Shown here in pieces: positions 5,664 to 9,229 of a stretch of 9,229 bases of DNA; position 1 is the stretch's first letter, and each line of letters begins with the position of its first letter. Both the position numbers and the translations under genes were made by a program. The stretch is from Patulibacter sp. Lineage in GTDB: Bacteria > Actinomycetota > Thermoleophilia > Solirubrobacterales > Solirubrobacteraceae. The stretch is from contig JAVHXX010000145.1 in the NCBI GenBank assembly GCA_031119595.1, positions 1-9,229 of the forward strand, read 5' to 3'. The notes below the pieces were generated by a model. That model worked only from the letters and a program-made list of their open reading frames with translations. It was not told where the DNA came from and ran no database searches.

Positions 5664-6224
5664 CTACCAGCGCATCATCGGCGCCGGGCGCAGCGGGTGG
5701 GTGATCGCCCGCGTCGTCGCGAGCTGCGCGATGCGGCGGTGGAAGCCCGCGCTCGGGAAGGCGGCGGCGAGGTCGCGGTAGGCAGCGCGCGGGATGCCGC
5801 TGCGACGCAGACCGAACGACAGGTCGCAGAGATCGGCGCGGCGGAACCACTCGACGACCGGGTCGCCTCGGTACGGACGCAGCTTGTGGTGCTCCAGGAT
5901 CATCGTGTGCACCCTGGGCCCCCACGCCGCGAGCCCCTCGGCATCGAGATACCCCGCCGCCAACGCGATCGACGGCTCGAGGTAGTCGAAGGTGTGGTGC
6001 GTCCACACGCCGAGGTCGTGGAAGACCGCGGCGATCGCGGTCTGTTCGAGATCGTCCGCGGTGAGCTGCGGGCCCTGCGCACGGACGAGCCCGAACACGC
6101 GCCGGACGTGGTTGCCGTAGGCGACGGCGTCCCGGCCCAGCTGCGGGGCGAAGCCGGCGAGGATGCCCTCGATCCGCTGCGAGGGGCCGACGAGGCCCGG
6201 ATCGGTCGGGGTCGCGTCGTCCAT
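5664..6224 (-). CDS. HD-domain metal-dependent phosphohydrolase-like protein
   Basis: This 186-residue soluble protein shows the HD superfamily metal-ligand pattern: His39 ('AYGNHVRRVF'), His69-Asp70 ('AAVFHDLGVWTHHTFDYLEPS'), further histidines at His106 ('RVHTMI') and His112/His113 ('EHHKLRP'), and Asp131 ('RRADLCDLS'). The family hydrolyses phosphate esters such as nucleotides, but no substrate is suggested by sequence. The ATG at 6224 has a strong purine-rich ribosome site (GAGGGGGA, 6 nt upstream). The gene starts 25 bp after the acyltransferase stop on the same strand, so the two probably form an operon read from the leaderless promoter at 7039-7044. The C-terminal region after about residue 140 has no motif I recognise. 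Confidence 0.82.
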   Translation of the reverse strand: MDDATPTDPGLVGPSQRIEGILAGFAPQLGRDAVAYGNHVRRVFGLVRAQGPQLTADDLEQTAIAAVFHDLGVWTHHTFDYLEPSIALAAGYLDAEGLAAWGPRVHTMILEHHKLRPYRGDPVVEWFRRADLCDLSFGLRRSGIPRAAYRDLAAAFPSAGFHRRIAQLATTRAITHPLRPAPMMRW

Positions 6225-6249
6225 GTCGTCTCCCCCTCGCGTGGTGGCG

Positions 6250-7032
6250 CTAGGAGCGCGCTTCCTTGAGGGCGGCGTCGCGACCCTGGTCGCGGAACGC
6301 GTAGTAGAGCGCCTTGATCTCGTCGAAGATCTGGTCGGCGGCGGCCTGCGCCTGCTCCTTCGTCGGATGCTCGACCTGCTCGAAGCGGATCGGCTTGCCG
6401 TACTTCACGGTGACCGTGGGGAAGTCGCCCTTCTTCCAGTTGCGCACGTGCGAGGAGCCGAGGATCGCGGTCGGCACCACGGGAGCGCCCGTCTCGAGGG
6501 CGATCTGGCCGATGCCACGCTTGGCGGTCGGGGCGAGATCGGTGCTGCGCGAGCGGCCGCCCTCGCAGTACATGACCATCGCGCCGCCGCGGTCGAGGAT
6601 GATCCGCGACGTCTCGAGGGCACGGCCGTCACGCTGGCCGCGGCGCACCGGGAAGGTGCCACCGATCCGGTAGACCTCCTGGATCCCCTTCACGAACAGC
6701 TGCGACTTCGCCATGAACTGCAGCTTCCGGCGGGTCGCCGCGCCCGCGAAGAAGTGGTCCATGTGGGAGAAGTGGTTCGGGGCGATGATCACCGGGCCGG
6801 TCTCCGGCACGTTGCCGGCGTCGATCCCGCGGATCCGGAAGAAGGTGCGCGCGTAGACGACCGTGATCACGCGGACGAGCGTGTAGACCCAGCCGGGCTT
6901 CTTGCTGTTCGTGTGCGCGTAGAACCGGTCGAAGTACTCCGACGGGCGGTCGTCCTTGTAGACCTGCTCCTTCAGCGCGACGACCTTCTCGTCGGCGGCG
7001 GTCGGAGCGGCGGGATCGGGCGTCGCAGACAC
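6250..7032 (-). CDS. 1-acyl-sn-glycerol-3-phosphate acyltransferase family protein (PlsC-like)
   Basis: The 260-residue protein contains the PlsC acyltransferase motifs in order: motif I NHFSHMD (86-92, the NHX4D catalytic His87/Asp92 pair), motif II around 'GGTFPVRRGQRDGRAL' (124-139), motif III 'YCEGGRSRS' (155-163, Glu157-Gly158) and motif IV 'GAPVVPTAILGS' (182-193). Such enzymes transfer acyl groups to lysophosphatidate or related lipids at the membrane. Motif III departs from the usual FPEGTRS, with Cys156 and Gly159 at the Pro and Thr positions. A hydrophobic stretch at about 48-66 may anchor it. GTG at 7032 is chosen because it lies 6 nt after a TACGCT -10 box; the in-frame extension to 7149 has no homologous character. 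Likely operon with the HD-domain gene downstream. Confidence 0.86.
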   Translation of the reverse strand: MSATPDPAAPTAADEKVVALKEQVYKDDRPSEYFDRFYAHTNSKKPGWVYTLVRVITVVYARTFFRIRGIDAGNVPETGPVIIAPNHFSHMDHFFAGAATRRKLQFMAKSQLFVKGIQEVYRIGGTFPVRRGQRDGRALETSRIILDRGGAMVMYCEGGRSRSTDLAPTAKRGIGQIALETGAPVVPTAILGSSHVRNWKKGDFPTVTVKYGKPIRFEQVEHPTKEQAQAAADQIFDEIKALYYAFRDQGRDAALKEARS

Positions 7033-7038
7033 CCGGCG

Positions 7039-7044
7039 AGCGTA
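7039..7044 (-). promoter_or_regulatory. -10 box (TACGCT) of the leaderless acyltransferase gene
   Basis: On the minus strand TACGCT ends 6 nt before the GTG start codon at 7032, the same geometry as the other TANNNT boxes in this window. No Shine-Dalgarno site is present. It would drive both the acyltransferase and the HD-domain gene. No clear -35. Confidence 0.5.
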
Positions 7045-7095
7045 CCGCGGACCACCCGCGCGGTGGGTCGACCGCCGCGCCCGGGGAACGGCGCC

Positions 7096-7155
7096 GAGCC
7101 CGCACGACGCACAGTGATCGTCCGTCCTCGCGACGTCTTGAGCCCGCACGGCGCA
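7096..7155. repeat. Pair of 16-bp direct repeats in a divergent promoter region
   Basis: GAGCCCGCACGACGCA (7096-7111) and GAGCCCGCACGGCGCA (7140-7155) differ at one base and are offset by 44 bp, about four helical turns, so they would face the same side of the DNA. This could be a pair of regulator sites, or chance in GC-rich sequence. Confidence 0.4.
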
Positions 7156-7246
7156 TCGCCGCCGGTACCCGCGATTCCCTACGACGAACGCCGAATTGCA
7201 GCCGATTCCGGAAGGCGCGCTAGCCCGCCGGGAGAAACCCAGGGCC

Positions 7247-7272
7247 GAGGCGCCGGGCTCCGCCGGCGCCTC
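7247..7272. terminator. Strong 10-bp hairpin in the intergenic region
   Basis: GAGGCGCCGG (7247-7256), loop GCTCCG and CCGGCGCCTC (7263-7272) form a perfect stem. No annotated gene lies immediately upstream on the plus strand, so if it is a terminator it would end an unannotated transcript, or stop antisense reading from the right-hand genes. It may also belong to a structured RNA. Confidence 0.35.
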
Positions 7273-7355
7273 ACTCCCCGCTCACCACCTCGACGACACA
7301 GGACCGACTTCCATGCCCGTTCGCCGCTTCGCCGCTTCCTAGACCGCTCTCCCCG

Positions 7356-7361
7356 TAGGCT
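7356..7361 (+). promoter_or_regulatory. -10 box (TAGGCT) of the leaderless crotonase-fold gene
   Basis: TAGGCT ends 8 nt before the ATG at 7370, and no Shine-Dalgarno site is present, so a leaderless or near-leaderless transcript is likely. It probably also serves xthA, 10 bp downstream of the first gene. No convincing -35. Confidence 0.5.
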
Positions 7362-7369
7362 CCCGGCCC

Positions 7370-8209
7370 ATGGCCGGCCAGCTGCTGCACGACACCCCCG
7401 CGACCGGCGTCCTGCGCCTGCGCATCAGCAATCCGAGCAAGCGGGGCGCCCTCGACCACCCCATCCTCGACGGCATCGCGGAGACGCTCGACCACCTCGA
7501 TCCGTCGGTGCGCTGCGTGCTCCTCACGGGCGAGCCCGGCGTCTTCTCCTCGGGCTACGACATCGGCAACATTCCCGCCGACCGGTTCAAGGAGCTCGCC
7601 GAACCCCTCGTCGCGCATCCGTTCACGAGCGCGATCGAGGCCCTCGACCGGTGCGACGTCCCGGTCGTCGCCGCGCTCTCGGGCCACACCATCGGCGGCG
7701 GCCTGGAGCTCGCGATCTCCTGCGACCTGCGGGTCGCCCGCGCCGACATCAAGGTCGGCATGCCGCCCGCGAAGCTCGGCCTCGTCTACTCGCACACCGG
7801 GCTGCAGCGGTTCCTCTCGGCGATCGGCGAGCCACGCACCCGCGACCTCTTCCTGCGCGGCAAGTACATCGACGCCGCCCGCGCCGAGCAGTGGGGCCTC
7901 GTCACCGAGACCGTCGCCCTCCCGGACGACGCCGCCGGGCTCGAGAAGGACGAGAAGAACCTCGCCCACGCCGCCGCGCTCGACGAGGTCTCCGTCGGGA
8001 TCGCCGCCGAGATCGCCGCGAACGCGCCGCTCTCGGTGCAGGGCAACAAGCAGGTCCTCCGCGCGCTCCTGACGGCCGACCGCGCCCTCGACCCGCAGGT
8101 CGAGGAGGAGCTCATCGAGCTGCGCAAGGCGTGCTTCCAGTCGGAGGACTTCCTCGAGGGCGTGCACGCGTTCGCCGAGCGCCGCACCCCGAACTGGCAG
8201 GGCAGGTAG
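7370..8209 (+). CDS. Enoyl-CoA hydratase/isomerase (crotonase) family protein, possibly methylmalonyl-CoA decarboxylase-like
   Basis: The 279-residue protein has the crotonase fold signatures: oxyanion-hole segment 'GVFSSGYDIGNIP' (57-69), 'ALSGHTIGGGLELAISCDL' (102-120) with Glu113, and 'IKVGMPPAKLGLVYSHTGLQRF' (127-148). The position of the second hydratase glutamate (in the usual 'PE..LG' motif) is Pro133, which argues against ordinary enoyl-CoA hydration. Tyr140 occupies the place of the active-site tyrosine of E. coli methylmalonyl-CoA decarboxylase (ScpB/YgfG, 'TPVNLGVPYN'), and the C-terminus 'FAERRTPNWQGR' resembles that enzyme's 'FLEKRKPNFVGH'. The ScpB His66 position is Tyr63 here. 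Crotonase fold is secure; decarboxylase is an inference from motif comparison. Leaderless start behind TAGGCT; followed 10 bp later by xthA. Confidence 0.88.
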   Translation: MAGQLLHDTPATGVLRLRISNPSKRGALDHPILDGIAETLDHLDPSVRCVLLTGEPGVFSSGYDIGNIPADRFKELAEPLVAHPFTSAIEALDRCDVPVVAALSGHTIGGGLELAISCDLRVARADIKVGMPPAKLGLVYSHTGLQRFLSAIGEPRTRDLFLRGKYIDAARAEQWGLVTETVALPDDAAGLEKDEKNLAHAAALDEVSVGIAAEIAANAPLSVQGNKQVLRALLTADRALDPQVEEELIELRKACFQSEDFLEGVHAFAERRTPNWQGR

Positions 8210-8219
8210 GGCGGCCACG

Positions 8220-8999
8220 ATGCGCGTCGTCACCTGGAACGTCAACTCGCTCCGCGCGCGCCTGCCGCGACTCGAGGAGCTGCTCACCCAGCACCAGCCC
8301 GACGTCGTCCTGCTGCAGGAGACGAAGGTCTCCGCCGAGCAGTTCCCGCACGAGGAGCTCGGGGCCCTCGGCTACCACGCGGCCGAGTCGAGCAGCGGCC
8401 AGTGGACGGGCGTCGCGATCCTCGCCCGCACCGACCTCCCCATCACGGACGCGACGACCCAGCTCTTCGGCAACCCGGTCCCCTCCGAGGCCCGGTGGGT
8501 CGAGGCGACCGTCGACGGGATCCGGTTCGCGAGCGTGTACGTGGTCAACGGCCGCTCGCTCGACCACGAGATGTACTTCGTGAAGCTCGAGTTCCTCGAG
8601 GCGATGGCCGCCCGCGCCGGCGACCTGAAGGGCTCCGGCCCCATGATCATCTCCGGCGACATGAACGTGTGCCCGCGCGACATCGACGTGTGGAACCCCG
8701 AAGCGATGGTCGGCCACACCCACACGAGCGCGCCCGAGCGCAAGGGCCTGCAGGCGATCCTCGACCAGGGCGACCTCGTCGACGCGCACGTGCAGCGGTA
8801 CGGCGAGGACGCGCAGCAGTTCACGTGGTGGGACTACCGCGCAGGGATGTTCCACAAGAACCAGGGCCTGCGGATCGACCTCCACATGGTGAGCCGCGAG
8901 CTCGCCGGTCAGATCGCCGACGTGCGCATCCTCCGCGACCTGCGCAAGGGCAGCAAGCCGAGCGACCACGCGCCGCTCGAGCTCGAGCTCACCCGCTGA
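8220..8999 (+). CDS. xthA: Exodeoxyribonuclease III (AP endonuclease, EEP superfamily)
   Basis: The 259-residue enzyme carries the full exonuclease III/AP endonuclease set: 'VVTWNVNSLRAR' (3-14, Asn7), 'LLQETKV' (31-37, metal-binding Glu34), 'SVYVVNGR' (105-112, catalytic Tyr107), 'ISGDMNVCP' (144-152, Asp147 and Asn149), 'LRIDLHMVS' (217-225, Asp220) and C-terminal 'KPSDHAPLELEL' (246-257, Asp249-His250). It cleaves DNA at abasic sites and trims 3' ends in base-excision repair. Length is normal for the family. It starts 10 bp after the crotonase-fold gene, whose stop region contains a weak AGGG, so co-transcription is likely although the functions are unrelated. A GC hairpin follows the stop. 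Confidence 0.95.
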   Translation: MRVVTWNVNSLRARLPRLEELLTQHQPDVVLLQETKVSAEQFPHEELGALGYHAAESSSGQWTGVAILARTDLPITDATTQLFGNPVPSEARWVEATVDGIRFASVYVVNGRSLDHEMYFVKLEFLEAMAARAGDLKGSGPMIISGDMNVCPRDIDVWNPEAMVGHTHTSAPERKGLQAILDQGDLVDAHVQRYGEDAQQFTWWDYRAGMFHKNQGLRIDLHMVSRELAGQIADVRILRDLRKGSKPSDHAPLELELTR

Positions 9000-9014
9000 G
9001 CGACTGTCGGCGCG

Positions 9015-9030
9015 GGGCCGGTCGCGGCCC
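9015..9030 (+). terminator. GC hairpin after xthA
   Basis: GGGCCG (9015-9020), loop GTCG and CGGCCC (9025-9030) form a perfect six-bp stem 15 nt after the xthA stop. No T-tract follows. Short, so only a candidate. Confidence 0.35.
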
Positions 9031-9116
9031 GGAGAACCGGACGCGATCGCCCACCACGCGATGGACCGGCGATCGGAGCGAGCCTCACCTCGACGGGCGC
9101 ATACGCGCCACCTCCG

Positions 9117-9128
9117 GGGTGGCCACCC
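9117..9128. promoter_or_regulatory. Palindrome in the promoter of the right-edge gene (candidate operator)
   Basis: GGGTGGCCACCC is a perfect 12-bp palindrome ending 2 bp before the TACCTT -10 box of the next gene, inside the region RNA polymerase would cover. Placement fits a repressor site, but no known consensus was recognised. Confidence 0.35.
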
Positions 9129-9130
9129 GG

Positions 9131-9136
9131 TACCTT
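9131..9136 (+). promoter_or_regulatory. -10 box (TACCTT) of the right-edge leaderless gene
   Basis: TACCTT ends 6 nt before the ATG at 9143, repeating the -10-to-start geometry seen at 2139-2148, 7039-7044 and 7356-7361. No Shine-Dalgarno site is present. No clear -35. Confidence 0.5.
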
Positions 9137-9142
9137 GTGCCG

Positions 9143-9229
9143 ATGCCGTCGCTGATCACCCGCGAAGAAGCGCTGCAGCTCGGGCAGCTCCGCGATCCCC
9201 ACGAGATCGAGGCCCTCGTCGAGCGGGCG
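9143..9229 (+). CDS. N-terminus of a probable biotin synthase-like radical SAM protein (3' truncated)
   Basis: The window ends after 29 codons (MPSLITREEALQLGQLRDPH and nine more). The pattern 'LITREEAL.LG...DP.EIEALVERA' resembles the N-terminal helices that precede the CxxxCxxC cluster in BioB and related BATS-domain radical SAM enzymes, which insert sulphur or rearrange cofactor precursors. The cluster motif itself lies beyond the window, so this is a tentative family call; other helical N-termini could look alike. The start is supported by the TACCTT box 6 nt upstream. Confidence 0.45.
   Translation, partial: MPSLITREEALQLGQLRDPHEIEALVERA

Larger units (their letters stand above)
7033..7369. 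other. 337-bp divergent intergenic region with repeat and hairpin
   Basis: This gap separates the divergent acyltransferase (-) and crotonase-fold (+) genes and contains no credible coding sequence. It holds -10 boxes at both ends (7039-7044 minus, 7356-7361 plus), a 16-bp direct repeat with one mismatch (7096-7111 and 7140-7155, GAGCCCGCACGRCGCA), a perfect 10-bp stem hairpin (7247-7272) and a short tandem duplication of TCGCCGCT (7321-7336). The central part, about 7160-7240, is less GC-rich than its surroundings. Regulatory sites or a small RNA are possible, but nothing here matches a riboswitch class I recognise. Confidence 0.6.

Noticed and set aside
7205..7272. Riboswitch upstream of the crotonase-fold gene
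   Set aside because: The hairpin and GGGAGAAACCC-like stretch did not match the core of any riboswitch class I know, and the gene appears to be leaderless with a promoter downstream of this region.
7271..8287. 338-codon minus-strand open frame over the crotonase-fold gene
   Set aside because: Val/Leu/Glu/Arg-rich antisense shadow with no motif; the plus-strand gene has conserved active-site segments.
6163..8583. 806-codon plus-strand open frame spanning the HD, acyltransferase, crotonase and xthA region
   Set aside because: Arg/Pro/Ala-rich with no recognisable domain; the genes it overlaps have complete catalytic motifs.

Overview
The window is very GC-rich, densely coded chromosomal DNA whose codons nearly all end in G or C. 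It looks like an actinomycete. The Actinobacterial Holin-X/DUF3618 membrane cassette, GTG and TTG starts, and several genes that start directly behind a TANNNT -10 box fit Actinomycetota. Thermoleophilia (Solirubrobacterales) is my best guess, but only an inference. There is no rRNA, tRNA, CRISPR array, transposase or phage module, and the content reads as ordinary housekeeping and metabolic chromosome.

Layout. The left edge holds the last 47 codons of a probable sugar-type ABC transporter solute-binding protein (+), which meets a minus-strand three-gene cassette (1043 to 186) of small membrane proteins: a DUF883/ElaB-like anchor, an Act_Holin_X protein with a probable TTG start, and a DUF3618 protein. 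The last two joints overlap by 11 and 4 bases. Next, a carbon-nitrogen hydrolase of the Nit family (-, 2132 to 1233) stands back to back with a HerA-like DUF853 ATPase (+, 2156 to 3772). Only 23 bp separate their start codons, and that gap contains a perfect palindrome giving a -10 box on each strand. An SD-led SDR oxidoreductase (+, 3936 to 4772) follows, then a 112-bp nested inverted repeat, then a RibD-C/dihydrofolate-reductase-like protein (+, 5045 to 5590).

In the right half, a minus-strand pair (PlsC-type acyltransferase 7032 to 6250, then an HD-domain phosphohydrolase 6224 to 5664) converges on the RibD-C gene. A 337-bp divergent intergenic region with a direct repeat and a strong hairpin leads to an enoyl-CoA hydratase/isomerase-fold protein (+, 7370 to 8209) whose active-site pattern resembles methylmalonyl-CoA decarboxylase. 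Exonuclease III (xthA-like, 8220 to 8999) starts 10 bp after it. The right edge cuts into a gene whose first 29 residues resemble the N-terminus of biotin-synthase-type radical SAM proteins.

How the genes fit together. There is no single pathway. The acyltransferase, SDR and crotonase-fold enzymes suggest lipid or acyl-CoA metabolism; xthA is base-excision repair; the membrane cassette is probably an envelope-associated module. The most distinctive signals are regulatory: a symmetric bidirectional -10 element between two apparently leaderless genes, the same -10-to-start geometry repeated at three other genes, and the nested palindrome after the SDR gene. I found no convincing new multi-gene system.
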